64,000 nucleotides of DNA, from contig CAVTJG010000010.1 of NCBI GenBank assembly GCA_963735025.1, forward strand, positions 1-64,000, in the 5' to 3' direction. Positions 53,798-62,940 of this stretch are shown here, in pieces. The stretch comes from JAABRB01 sp963735025. Its GTDB lineage: Bacteria; Pseudomonadota; Gammaproteobacteria; Burkholderiales; SG8-39. Below the pieces are notes generated by a model, which saw nothing but the letters and a program-made list of their open reading frames with translations, was not told where the DNA came from and searched no databases. Each line of letters begins with the position of its first letter. The first letter of the stretch is position 1. The position numbers and the translations under genes were made by a program.

Positions 53798-55265
53798 ATG
53801 ACCGCCACGCAGACATCCCCCCGCAAGCGCAGGCTCGAGAAGTGGCTCGCGGTGCTCATCATCCTGGCCGTGCTCGGCGCCTGGTACGGCTGGTACAAGT
53901 TCTTTCGCGAGGAGGCGCAGCCGGACTGGATACGCAAGGACCCCGAGATGCGATTCAAGTACGGGTCCTTCGGCGCCGAGCGCGAAGCGGGCATCCCGTA
54001 CTGGATTTTCTACGTGTTGCCGCGCATGTTTCCCGAGAAGATTCCCAAGCCCGGCGGGTATGCCGGATTCGGTGCCGCGTGGGAGCAGGGGCAGGAGTTG
54101 CCCGTCGGATTCACCAAGATGACTGTCGGCTTCCCGCGCGTGGCAAACAACTGCGCGGCTTGCCACACCACGAGCTACCGGAGCAAACCGGACGAGAATC
54201 CGACGTTCGTCACGGCGGGCCCCGGACACACGCTGCACCTCGTCGCATTCTTCCGGTTTCTGGTCGACTGCGCCAAGGATCCGCGCTTCAACGCGGACAA
54301 CATCATGCACGAGATCGGGCTGGTGACCGAGCTGTCGATGATCGACCAGGCGATCTACCGCTTCCTGCTGATCCCGATCACGAAGAAACGCCTTCTCGAG
54401 CGGGAAGGGCAGTTCCAGTGGATCTATCGCCACGACTTCCCGGACTGGGGCCGGGGCCGCGACGATGCGATGAACCTCACCAAGTACTTCATGATCGAGC
54501 TGAAGATGGACGACACGTTCGGTCCGACCGACATCCCGTCAATCTGGAACCTGAAGAAATACGACGCACCCGGGACCACGATGAACTGGTCGGGCGACAG
54601 CCATGACTCGTATTCGGTGATAATCGACTCGGCGCTCGGTCTCCTCGGCGCCGCGCCCAAGTCGAACGACGAGTTCCTGGAAGAGATCAAGTGGCTGCAG
54701 CAGTACCTGCGCGAGAAGCCGCCGCCGAAATATCCGTTCCCGATCGATTCCGGGCTCGCCACCGCCGGGGCGACGTTATTCCAGGCGAACTGCGCGACCT
54801 GCCACGCGAGCGATCGCACCGGGAAGCGGTTGCCACTCGAAGCCGTGAAAACCGACCCGGAGCGCATGCGGACGTGGAACAAGGACAATGCGATCGCGGC
54901 CAACAAGGTGGTCGGCGATTTCGGCATCGAGCGCAAGGGACTCGTCGAGGAACCGCTCGTCGGGTACAACCCGCCGTTTCTCGACGGGATCTGGCTGCGC
55001 GCGCCCGTATCTCCACAACGGGTCGGTGCCGACCCTGCGCGATCTGCTCGCGCCGGCCGCGGAGCGGCCGAAAGTGTTCTGGCGCGGCTACGACGTCTAT
55101 GACCAGAAGAATGTGGGTTTCGTGTCGCAGGGCGCGGATGCGGAACGTGTCGGAACGAAGCACGACACCAGTCTGCGCGCGAACAGCAGCATGGGGCATG
55201 AATTCGGGACTTCGCTGAGCGGTGACGAGAAGGAGGCGCTGCTCGAATATCTGAAGACGCTATGA
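53798..55265 (+). CDS. Membrane-anchored dihaem cytochrome c (RoxA-like), paralogue 2, one frameshift
   Basis: About 489 residues after correcting an extra C near 55008, where LRAP is followed in the next frame by YLHNGSVPTLRDLLAPAAER. The N-terminal helix WLAVLIILAVLGAWYGWY anchors it. Haem sites are CAACH near 119 and CATCH near 332. It aligns with the previous gene at both ends (MRFKYGSFGAEREAGIPYWI; VFWRGYDVYDQKNVGFVS), so the two arose by tandem duplication. Last cytochrome of the operon. Confidence 0.85.
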
Positions 55266-55285
55266 GACGACGTCTGAAAGAAATC

Positions 55286-55365
55286 GTCATTCCCGCGCAG
55301 GCGGGAATCCATTCTCGGTGCAATCGAAGGCTTGCCGGATGCCCGCTTGCGCGGGAAAGGCTTGA
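55286..55365 (+). repeat. Partial MITE-like element, copy at 55 kb
   Basis: Starts GTCATTCCCGCGCAGGCGGG and contains GGCTTGCCGGAT, but the second palindrome is replaced by CCCGCTTGCGCGGGAAAGG. It separates the cytochrome operon from the TIR gene at 55387, ending about 20 bases before its ATG. Confidence 0.75.
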
Positions 55366-55386
55366 TCAAAACGACCCGGACCTGAA

Positions 55387-56955
55387 ATGAGCGACATATT
55401 CATCAGCTACGCCAGCGCCGATCGCGAGCACGCTCGCGTGCTCGCGCAACAACTCGAGCGCCTCGGCTGGTCGGTCTGGTGGGACCGGGACATCCAGGCG
55501 GGCAAGACGTTCGCCGGGGTGATCGAGAGCGAGATCGATCGCGCGCGCTGTGTCATCGTGCTGTGGTCGAATGCGTCGGTCAGCTCGCGGTGGGTGCGCG
55601 ACGAGGCGAGCGAGGGGCTCAATCGCGACGTGCTCGTGCCCGTACTGATCGAGCAGATTTCCCCGCCACTCGGGTTCCGCAGCATCCAGGCGGCCAGTAT
55701 CGTCGGCTGGAACAACGACAATCTCTCGCCGGCATTCCGCGAGCTGGTGCGAAATCTCGCCGGCGTGCTGGGGCCTCCGCCAGCTGGCGGCCTGCCGGCT
55801 TCCGATCGAGGCGAACAGCCAAGGCCACGTCCGGACGTACGTGAGCGGAAGCGACCGTCGTGGCTCAACCTGGGTGCGGCGGCGATCCTGGTTCTCATCA
55901 TTGGCGTTGCGGGAGTGGCCTATTTCCGCAGCGGCCATGACGTTCAGGTCGCCGATGGCGGCGAGGAGGCGCGCCGCGCAGCCGACGCGGAGACTGCAAG
56001 GCAGCGTGCCGAGCTGGATGCCAGGCGCAAGGAACTCGATGCTCAGCGCGCGGAGCTCGAGGCGACTCGCCGCGCCGAAGCCGAGGCCGCTGCGCGCGAC
56101 GCCGAGGCGCAGCGCCGGGCCGCGGCCGAAGCGGAGGCGGCTCGCAAGCTGAAGGCCGAGAGGGATCGGGCCGTCGATACAGCGGATGCCCAGCGCAAAG
56201 CCGACGCCGCGCGCCGTGCAGCAGCGGAAGAGGCCGCCAAAAAAGCCGAAGCCGACCGCGCACGCCTGGCTGCCGCGAACGAGGCGCGGCGCCTGGAGGA
56301 GGAACGCAAGAAGCAGGCCGCGGCAGCGGCCCGCGCAAAGGAGGCCGAGCGCGCCAGCCGCGAAGTCGCCGCTACGCTCGCTGCGAAGAACCCGGAGCTG
56401 TTGCCGTCGGTGGGCGATTCATGGACGTATAGCTTCTTCGACGGATTCAGGCGGTCGGTGCAGGCGCGCTTGACTTACCGCATCGATGGCATCACCGCCG
56501 ACGGACTGAACGAAACCCTCACGGTTTCGGCCCGGCCCGATCTGACGAGCCGACTGGTCGTTGGCCGTGCACCGGGGTTTCCGGATCGAGCCGGTTTCGA
56601 TTTCGCGCCGCCGGACCTCTCGCCCTACCTCCAGGCTTTTTACGGTCTCGATGGCGGGCCGCCGCTCCCGACGGTGTCGCGCCGGATCACGAGCGATGCG
56701 ACCGTGGACATGCGCATGCGCGTCGTCGGGACGGAGACGGTCGCGGTGCCGGCCGGGCGCTTCAGTGCGGTCAAGGTCGAGGCCGAAGGCCGCGGTTACA
56801 CCTTCTACAAGCGATTGCAGACGCACTCGATCATCACGATCTGGTACGCACCGAAGGTCAAGCGCTACGTGAAGTACACGGCGCAGTCTTTCGAGGGAGA
56901 TCTCCCGCAGGAGCTGAGCACGTTCGAGTTGCTGGAATTCCGCCTCGGGCCCTGA
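55387..56955 (+). CDS. TIR-transmembrane-coiled coil-DUF3108-like protein
   Basis: 522 residues. TIR domain 1-130: DIFISYASADREHARVLA, GWSVWWDRDIQAGKTF, VLWSNASVSSRWVRDEASEG with Glu73 in the catalytic position. One helix (AAAILVLIIGVAGVAYF, about 163-180), then about 150 residues of Ala/Glu/Arg heptads, then a beta-rich C-terminal domain (VGDSWTYSFFDGF, ETVAVPAGRFSAVKVEAEGR, IITIWYAPKVKRYVKY) resembling DUF3108/TapB-like exported domains. If the helix spans the membrane, TIR is cytoplasmic and the coiled coil plus sensor-like domain are periplasmic. Paralogue of 40722-41663 in the TIR part only. Confidence 0.85.
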   Translation: MSDIFISYASADREHARVLAQQLERLGWSVWWDRDIQAGKTFAGVIESEIDRARCVIVLWSNASVSSRWVRDEASEGLNRDVLVPVLIEQISPPLGFRSIQAASIVGWNNDNLSPAFRELVRNLAGVLGPPPAGGLPASDRGEQPRPRPDVRERKRPSWLNLGAAAILVLIIGVAGVAYFRSGHDVQVADGGEEARRAADAETARQRAELDARRKELDAQRAELEATRRAEAEAAARDAEAQRRAAAEAEAARKLKAERDRAVDTADAQRKADAARRAAAEEAAKKAEADRARLAAANEARRLEEERKKQAAAAARAKEAERASREVAATLAAKNPELLPSVGDSWTYSFFDGFRRSVQARLTYRIDGITADGLNETLTVSARPDLTSRLVVGRAPGFPDRAGFDFAPPDLSPYLQAFYGLDGGPPLPTVSRRITSDATVDMRMRVVGTETVAVPAGRFSAVKVEAEGRGYTFYKRLQTHSIITIWYAPKVKRYVKYTAQSFEGDLPQELSTFELLEFRLGP

Positions 56956-56991
56956 GCCCAATCCGCACTTAGCGAAGCTCTGCAGAAGTCC

Positions 56992-57034
56992 GTCATTCCC
57001 GCCCCCGAATGGGGTAATCGGGGGCGGGGATGAC
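56992..57034 (+). repeat. Short MITE-like element, copy at 57 kb
   Basis: 43 bases: GTCATTCCCGCCCCCGAATG, GGGTAATC, GGGGGCGGGGATGAC. Both terminal repeats are kept but the centre, including the first palindrome, is deleted. The gap 56956-57216 has no other feature seen. Confidence 0.85.
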
Positions 57035-57216
57035 TTATTCAGACCTTCGTCAGCGACGCGCGAATGCTCGCCGGCCACGCGCCGGGCGAATCCTGGCGTT
57101 GCGTGCGTGTTCGACCGATACCCCATAACATTGAGGCATACCGGCTGCCATTGCGGAGGGCTGGTACGGCACTGGTCGGTACGGCAATTTGCATCGAGGT
57201 TCTGGGGAGCAGGTCC

Positions 57217-57606
57217 ATGGGACAGCGTCGCCGATATCGAAAACGGCCCGAGCATTTCGTCGTCGCGGTGCGGCTCGCGCTCGACATGGCAGGCTTCGGT
57301 TACCGGAAGTGGGGAGCCGACCAGCGATGCAAGAGCGGCGACTGGCTCGTGGACAACGGTGGGGACGTCTATACGGTCGACGCCGAGGTCTTCGCACGGA
57401 CGTATCGTGAGGTGGGGCCGGGCCGCTATGTGAAGGTCACGCCCGTTTGGGCGGAGGTCGCAACCGAGGCCGGTGCCGTGGCGACCAAGGAAGGCCAGTC
57501 CCACTATGTCGCCGGGGACTACCTCGTGTCCAACGACGAGGATGGCGGGGACGCCTACTGTATCGGCGCCGGGAAATTCGAAGCCATGTACGAGCAGGAT
57601 GAATAG
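57217..57606 (+). CDS. PGDYG-like protein
   Basis: 129 residues from ATG 57217. Two related halves: KWGADQRCKSGDWLVDNGGD with VYTVDAEVFARTYREV, and SHYVAGDYLVSNDEDGGDAY with IGAGKFEAMY. The GDWLV/GDYLV signature with the following Asp-rich turn resembles the PGDYG family of unknown function. It ends 11 bases before the ABC transporter gene. Earlier starts near 57064 are less likely. Confidence 0.55.
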   Translation: MGQRRRYRKRPEHFVVAVRLALDMAGFGYRKWGADQRCKSGDWLVDNGGDVYTVDAEVFARTYREVGPGRYVKVTPVWAEVATEAGAVATKEGQSHYVAGDYLVSNDEDGGDAYCIGAGKFEAMYEQDE

Positions 57607-57617
57607 ATAGCGTATCG

Positions 57618-59639
57618 ATGATCTACAAGTATCTTCAGTCCCGCATCCGCGGCACCGCCAGCACGGGGCCCGGAACGCCGCCGGCCGGGCTGCTCGCGTT
57701 CTACTGGCATTTCGTGCAGCAGATCAAGGGCTGGTTTGCGCTCATGTTCGTCACCAGCCTGACTGTGGCGCTGATCGACACGGTGATCCCGGTGTTCATC
57801 GGCAGGCTCGTTTCGCTGATGGAGGCGACGGATCGACACGCGGCCCTGGCGGCGCAGTGGCCAATGCTCGTCGGGATGGTGGTGCTGGTGCTGGCGGGGC
57901 GGCCGCTCGCGATGCTGCTCGATGTCTCGATCCGTCAGAACGTGCTGATCCCCGGGGCGACCAGCATGATCCGCTGGCAGAGCCACTGGCACGTGGTGCG
58001 CCAGAGCTGGCCGTACTTCCAGAACGATTTCGCCGGGCGCATCGCGAACCGCGTGATGCAGACCGCGAATGCGCTGCGCGAGAGCGTGATGTCGAGCATC
58101 CGCGCGGTCTGGTACATCGTGGTCTACGGCGTCACTGCGCTCATCCTGATGGCGCTCTCGGACTGGCGGCTCGGCGTGCCGACGCTCCTCTGGTTCGTGG
58201 GATACGTGGTGTTCCTGCGCTATTTCGTCCCGCGCATGCGCGACCTTGCCAGGGCGAGCTCGGAGGTGCGCTCGCACGTGATGGCGCGGGTGGTGGACAG
58301 CTATACCAACATCCTCACCGTGAAGCTCTTCGCGCGTCTCGCCGACGAGGACGCTTTCGTGCGCGAGGTGATCGACGAGCACCAGGGCGCGATGGCCGCC
58401 CACATGCGTCTGATCGCTCAGTTCATGTTCGCGCTCTCGGTAATGAACGCCATGTTGCTCACCGGTACCGCGGCGGTGGGGATCTGGCTGTGGGCGAGCG
58501 GCACGGTGAGCGCGGGCGTGGTGGCCACAGCGCTGCCGCTCGCCTGGCAGATCTCCAACGTCGCCGGCTGGGTGAGCTGGGAGGTGACCGGCGTCTTCGA
58601 GAACATCGGCGTGGTGCAGGAGGGCATGCAGACGATCGCCGTGCCACACACCGGGGGCGACCGGCCCGGCGCGCGCCCGCTCGAAGTCTCGCGCGGCGAG
58701 ATCCGCTTCGAGGACGTGACGTTCAACTACGGGAAGGTCGACGGACCGCCGGTTTTCGATCATCTCAGCTTGACGATCCGGCCCGGCGAGCGCGTCGGAC
58801 TGGTGGGCCGTTCCGGCGCAGGCAAGTCGACGCTCGTCAACCTGCTGCTGCGGTTCTACGAGCTGGAGCAGGGCAGCATTCGCATCGACGGGCAGGACAT
58901 CGGCCTGGTCACGCAGGAGAGTCTGCGCGCGGCAATCGGCATGGTGACGCAGGACACGTCGCTCCTGCACCGCTCGATCGCCGCCAACATCCGCTACAGC
59001 CGGCCGCGCGCGAGCGATGCCGACGTGGAGGCGGCGGCGCGCAAGGCCCACGCGCACGAGTTCATCGTCGGGCTGGAGGACTGGAAGGGGCGCAAGGGCT
59101 ACGAGGCTCACGTCGGCGAGCGCGGGGTCAAGCTCTCGGGCGGGCAGCGCCAGCGCGTGGCGATTGCGCGTGTGGTGCTCAAGGACGCACCGATACTCGT
59201 GCTCGACGAGGCGACCTCGGCGCTCGACAGTGAAGTGGAGCTTGCCATCCAGGAGCAGCTTCTTGGTCTGATGGAAGGCAAGACGGTGATCGCGATCGCA
59301 CACCGATTGTCCACGATCGCACGCATGGATCGCCTGATCGTGCTCGAGGCCGGGCGCATCGTCGAGGAGGGCACGCACGACGAGCTGCTGCGCCTGGGCG
59401 GCCATTACGCGAAGCTCTGGCGGCACCAGTCGGGCGGATTCCTGGCGCACGATCTGGTGGCGACCGAAACGGTGGTCGAGCTGCCCGAGGAGCCGCCGAT
59501 CGACGAGCTGCGCGCCGAGACGCAGCCGGAACCTACGATGGATGCGCCGCGCCGGAGGTGGCGAAGACCTGAGGCGGATCGGCACGAAGGAAGCTGCACA
59601 GTAGTTCGTCATTCCCGCGAATGCGGGAATCCAGTCTGA
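57618..59639 (+). CDS. ABC exporter, fused permease and ATPase
   Basis: 673 residues. Six transmembrane helices occupy the first 310 residues (WFALMFVTSLTVALIDTVIP, MLVGMVVLVLAGRPLAMLL, GVTALILMALSDWRLGVPTL). The ATPase has Walker A GRSGAGKS, Q-loop, signature LSGGQRQRVAIARV, Walker B ILVLDEATSALD and switch His AHRLST. An MsbA/lipid or peptide exporter-like half transporter; substrate unknown. The last 10 residues (VRHSRECGNPV) are encoded by the MITE-like element at 59608, so the native stop has been replaced by insertion. Confidence 0.9.
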   Translation: MIYKYLQSRIRGTASTGPGTPPAGLLAFYWHFVQQIKGWFALMFVTSLTVALIDTVIPVFIGRLVSLMEATDRHAALAAQWPMLVGMVVLVLAGRPLAMLLDVSIRQNVLIPGATSMIRWQSHWHVVRQSWPYFQNDFAGRIANRVMQTANALRESVMSSIRAVWYIVVYGVTALILMALSDWRLGVPTLLWFVGYVVFLRYFVPRMRDLARASSEVRSHVMARVVDSYTNILTVKLFARLADEDAFVREVIDEHQGAMAAHMRLIAQFMFALSVMNAMLLTGTAAVGIWLWASGTVSAGVVATALPLAWQISNVAGWVSWEVTGVFENIGVVQEGMQTIAVPHTGGDRPGARPLEVSRGEIRFEDVTFNYGKVDGPPVFDHLSLTIRPGERVGLVGRSGAGKSTLVNLLLRFYELEQGSIRIDGQDIGLVTQESLRAAIGMVTQDTSLLHRSIAANIRYSRPRASDADVEAAARKAHAHEFIVGLEDWKGRKGYEAHVGERGVKLSGGQRQRVAIARVVLKDAPILVLDEATSALDSEVELAIQEQLLGLMEGKTVIAIAHRLSTIARMDRLIVLEAGRIVEEGTHDELLRLGGHYAKLWRHQSGGFLAHDLVATETVVELPEEPPIDELRAETQPEPTMDAPRRRWRRPEADRHEGSCTVVRHSRECGNPV

Positions 59640-59708
59640 GACCGCAAAGGCTCACTGGATCCCGGCTGGAGCCTGCCTCCGAATGAGGTAGTCGGGGGCG
59701 GGGATGAC
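59608..59708 (+). repeat. MITE-like dispersed element, copy at 59.6 kb
   Basis: 101 bases from GTCATTCCCGC to GCGGGGATGAC, the most complete copy: palindrome 1 (ATTCCCGC..GCGGGAAT), GGATCCCGGCTGGAGCCTGC and palindrome 2 (CCTCCGAATGAGG..TCGGGGG). It overlaps the last codons of the ABC transporter gene and supplies its stop. Confidence 0.88.
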
Positions 59709-59723
59709 TTGATCCGAGCCTCC

Positions 59724-61776
59724 CTAAGCCTCAACCGGCGCGACCTCGACCCGCGCGTCGAACGCAGCTTGACCGGCGGAGAACGCGAAGAGGTCGACCG
59801 CGGCATCGGGCAATATCGGCGCGCCGTCCGTGAGGTCGTTCAGTCCGGGCCATCCGTCCCGCATCCACACGGTGCCCGGGAGGAGACGATCGGTCACGTG
59901 CGCGCGCGCGCGCAGCTCGCCTCGCTGATTGAACATGCGAATCGGGGCGCCGTCCGCCAGTTCGCGCGCCGCCGCATCGGCCGCTGCGATCCACAGCACG
60001 GGTTCGACCTCGCGCCGGGCGAGCGTCGGCAGCTCGCGGCCGTTGTTGTAGAAGCCGTGAAAGTGCGCGAGCGTGCGCCCCTGGGTGAGCGTCAGCGGAA
60101 AGCGGCGCGCGTCGGCCGCGGCGGCCGCAGCTTCAGGCGTCGGCAGCGGGGGGAGGCCGAGCCGCTCGGCCTGCGCGGAGTAGAACTCGATCTTGCGCGA
60201 CGGGGTGTCGAACTCCAGCGTTGGATTGGCGACGTGCGACACGTTGAGCGCACCGATGCCGCCCTGCGCCCGGAGCGACGCAACAGTCGCGTGGCCGGTG
60301 CACGGGTGGTCGAGCACGGCGTCCACCATCGCCTCCTCCGACGCCCACGGATGAAAACCCTCGAGACCTAGGCGTTCCGCGAGCTCCTTGACCAGCCGGT
60401 ACAGGGAACGCGTCTCGGCAGGCGGCGCGAGCGCGGGCTCCATCAGGTAGAGGTGGGTATGGGTCGCCTTGCAACCCAGCTGCTCGAGCCACGCGGTCCC
60501 CGGCAGCACAACGTCGGCGTAGCGGCGCGCGGTGTCGTTCATGAACAGGTCGTAACTCACGATGAGCTCGGTGCGCTCGAGTCCCCGCGCCACGTCGGTG
60601 GCGTCGGCGAACGACGAGAGCATGTTGGTGCCCATCAGCAGCAGCGTCTTGATGCGACCATCCTGCAGGGATGCCGTGATCGTCGACATCTGGTTGGGTT
60701 GGGCTGTGCCGGAGGCGCGGCGTTCCGGCGCGACGATGCTGCCCAGGCCGCGACCGTGTGCCGCGCTGCCGTGGCGCGGGCCGAAGCCGCTGCCGGGCAC
60801 GCCCACGTTGCCGGTCAGCCCCGGCAGGCACGCGATCGCGCGGCCGGCCTGCCAGGTGTTGGCGCCCTTGTGCATCGAGCTGCCGCCGAGCACGATCATT
60901 GCCGGCTTGGTCGCAGCGTAGCGCCGTGCCAGCGCGGTGATGCGTTGGGCCGGAATACCCGTGATCTCCGCAGCCCAGTCGGGCGTGTACGGCCCGAGGT
61001 GGTCGGCGAGCTGGTCAAAGCCTACCGTGTGGCGGGCGACGAACGCCGCATCATGCAGCTGCTCGAGGCAGATCACGTGCAGCATCGCGAGTGCAAGTGC
61101 GGTGTCGGTCCCCGGCCGCAGGAGCAGCACTTCGTCGGATTTGGCGGCGGCCTCGGTGCGGCGCACGTCGATCGTCACGATGTATGCGCCACGGCGCTTC
61201 GCGGCGAGCAGATGCCGCGCGGTGTTCGGCTGGCTCGTGAGATTGGCCGCCCACAGAACGATGAGCTGGGAATGCTCGCCCATGTCCTCCTTGGTGTTGG
61301 TCTCGAGCATACCGGTCAGCCCGAGCCCGAAAGCACCCAGGCCCCAGCAGATCATGGCCGGGCTCCAGTACTGGCTGCCGTGGAAGTTGGCGAAGCGTGC
61401 CAGGAGCTGCGTGTTGATGCGTGTCCCGTAGTCCGTAGTGGCGGTGCCGTGTCCAGGCCAGATGCTCGTGGCCTGCGGCGGATGCTTCGCGATGCCGGCG
61501 GCAATGCGGTCGAGCGCCTCGTCCCAGGTCGCGCGACGGAACGCGTCGCTGCGCCGGTGCGCGGAGCAGCGGGTGCAGCAGGCGCGCCGGATTGTCGATG
61601 ATCTCGCGCGCGGCCTGCCCGCGGATGCAGAGGAAGCCGCGACTGTCCGGGTTCGCCTCGTCGCCCTTGACGCCCACGAGCTTGCCGTCGCGCACCTCCG
61701 CCAGCATCCCGCACAGGGTCGGGTGGCAGCTCATCGGGCACATCGTGCGGACAGTCGTCGACGCGCTCGTCACCAC
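59724..61776 (-). CDS. Molybdopterin oxidoreductase with 4Fe-4S centre, one frameshift
   Basis: About 685 residues after correction. The N-terminal iron-sulfur motif is CPMSCHPTLCG and FLCIRG (four Cys). A shift near 61558 separates NPARLLHPLLR from AFRRATWDEALDRIAAGI, then the Mo-bisMGD domain continues: LIVLWAANLTSQPNTARH, VTIDVRRTEAAAKSDEVLLL, LLLMGTNMLSSFADAT, YADVVLPGTAWLEQLGCKAT, and the dinucleotide-binding end LLPGTVWMRDGWPGLND. Assimilatory-nitrate/formate/DMSO-reductase superfamily without a Tat signal, so cytoplasmic; substrate undecided. GTG 61776 is the likely start. Confidence 0.85.
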
Positions 61777-61952
61777 GATTCTCTCGGTCAGGTGTTCGCG
61801 CCGCAAAGGCGGCGCTGTCGTGCCAAATAAGCGGGAAGTATACTCGGCGCCACTTTCCCGGCGTTCTCGCGGCAGTTTCGAACTTCGACCACGAACGCGG
61901 GAATCGGATCAAACTAGCGTGTATTTCGACAATTCATCCAACGGAGTCGCAA

Positions 61953-62102
61953 ATGAGTCATTCCTCGATGTTGAAGACCAGACGTAAGAGGCAAAAAGGC
62001 AAGAAGGAACTTGCCGGGGTAGCCAAACGGGCGAAGAAGCAGGGCAAAGCAGGCGCAAAGAAGCACCACGCGGCCGCCTCGACCAAGAAGAAGGCCGGCT
62101 AG
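61953..62102 (+). CDS. Small Lys/Arg-rich protein, 49 residues
   Basis: ATG 61953 to TAG 62100-62102. Starts MSHSSMLKTRRKRQKGKKEL and ends STKKKAG; nearly half the residues are Lys, Arg or His. Likely a nucleic-acid-binding small protein of a kind common but unnamed in betaproteobacteria. It diverges from the molybdopterin oxidoreductase gene. No clear Shine-Dalgarno beyond GGAGTCG. Confidence 0.6.
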   Translation: MSHSSMLKTRRKRQKGKKELAGVAKRAKKQGKAGAKKHHAAASTKKKAG

Positions 62103-62156
62103 CCGAATTCGTGCGCACGCCGGCGTAATCGACGCACGCACGGCGCGTCGCAAAAA

Positions 62157-62185
62157 GAAAAAGGCCGGTCCGAGACCGGCCTTTC
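62157..62185. terminator. Bidirectional intrinsic terminator
   Basis: Perfect 8-bp stem GGCCGGTC-CGA-GACCGGCC with flanking A and T runs. On the minus strand it ends in TTTTTCTTTTT, an ideal terminator for the lipoprotein gene at 62206; on the plus strand it can end the small basic protein gene. Confidence 0.85.
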
Positions 62186-62205
62186 CGTTTCAAGCAGTCC
62201 TGCAG

Positions 62206-62538
62206 TTACTTCTTCGGCTCGCTCGTCGAAGTCGGCATGGTGCCGGCCGTGTCGCCGTCCTTGGTGGCTTCGACGGCGCCGGGGGCACCCGTCGTGGCGA
62301 GGTCCTTGGCTTTGTCCGTGGCGTCTTTCATCTGTTCAGCTTCCACGGCCTTCGGCGCGTCGGCCGCGACAGGCGCGTCGGCCTTGGCTTCGGTCGACGC
62401 GGGAGTGGCCGAAGCTTCAGGCGCTGCAGCGGGCGCAGCCGGCGCAGCAGCCGGGGCCATCGGCTTGGGTTCGTCCTTGCCGCATCCGGTCAGAGCGAAA
62501 GTGGCGGCGGCGGCGATGATCAATAGCGTGCGTTGCAT
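62206..62538 (-). CDS. Small Ala/Pro-rich lipoprotein
   Basis: 110 residues from ATG 62538. Lipobox FALTGCGKDE near residue 19, then an unstructured Ala/Pro/Glu/Lys chain (KPMAPAAAPAAPAAAPEASA). Possibly an envelope spacer lipoprotein; no function recognised. Ends 20 bases before the terminator. Confidence 0.65.
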   Translation of the reverse strand: MQRTLLIIAAAATFALTGCGKDEPKPMAPAAAPAAPAAAPEASATPASTEAKADAPVAADAPKAVEAEQMKDATDKAKDLATTGAPGAVEATKDGDTAGTMPTSTSEPKK

Positions 62539-62744
62539 TCGGAAGATTCCTCGTAGGGCAGTAGGGTGTGGATCGTGGTCAGCCAGTCTTCGGTCCGCGA
62601 AGCGGAATGTGTGCGCAGACTGGCACACCGCAGATTACCCCGGCGAGGCTGACGTTCCGCTGACGATGACTGACTATCGCGGCGCCACGCGCAGCGTCGT
62701 GCGAGTGTCGGGCGGAGCAGACAGCTCGCTTGCGGTGAGACTCG

Positions 62745-62924
62745 TCAGGACGAGTGAACGACGTGCAGATCTTCCGAGGTGTTCCGCAATTCTCCGGTGC
62801 GCGGACGCTTGTGGTCGGAAGTGAATTGTTGGACCAGGCAGAGCCAGCCACCGTAGGCGAGAAAGCCGCCTGATACGACACCACCCAGCCAGAAGAGCGC
62901 ATTCATAATCATCGTAATGTCCAT
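62745..62924 (-). CDS. Small single-helix membrane protein, 59 residues
   Basis: ATG 62924 with GGAGA eight bases upstream. Starts MDITMIMNALFWLGGVVSGG, a transmembrane helix rich in Gly, then LAYGGWLCLVQQFTSDHK and a polar tail ending VVHSS. Seventeen bases downstream of the next gene's stop on the same strand, so probably co-transcribed with it. Confidence 0.55.
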   Translation of the reverse strand: MDITMIMNALFWLGGVVSGGFLAYGGWLCLVQQFTSDHKRPRTGELRNTSEDLHVVHSS

Positions 62925-62940
62925 GACTGTCTCCGTTCGA

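Noticed and set aside
52150..53994. A 614-codon minus-strand frame opposite the cytochrome paralogues
   Set aside because: Antisense shadow; haem motifs and membrane anchor are on the plus strand.
57555..59612. A 685-codon open frame on the minus strand, antisense to the ABC transporter
   Set aside because: His/Arg/Asp-rich low-information translation typical of the antisense of GC-rich genes; the plus strand has all ABC motifs.
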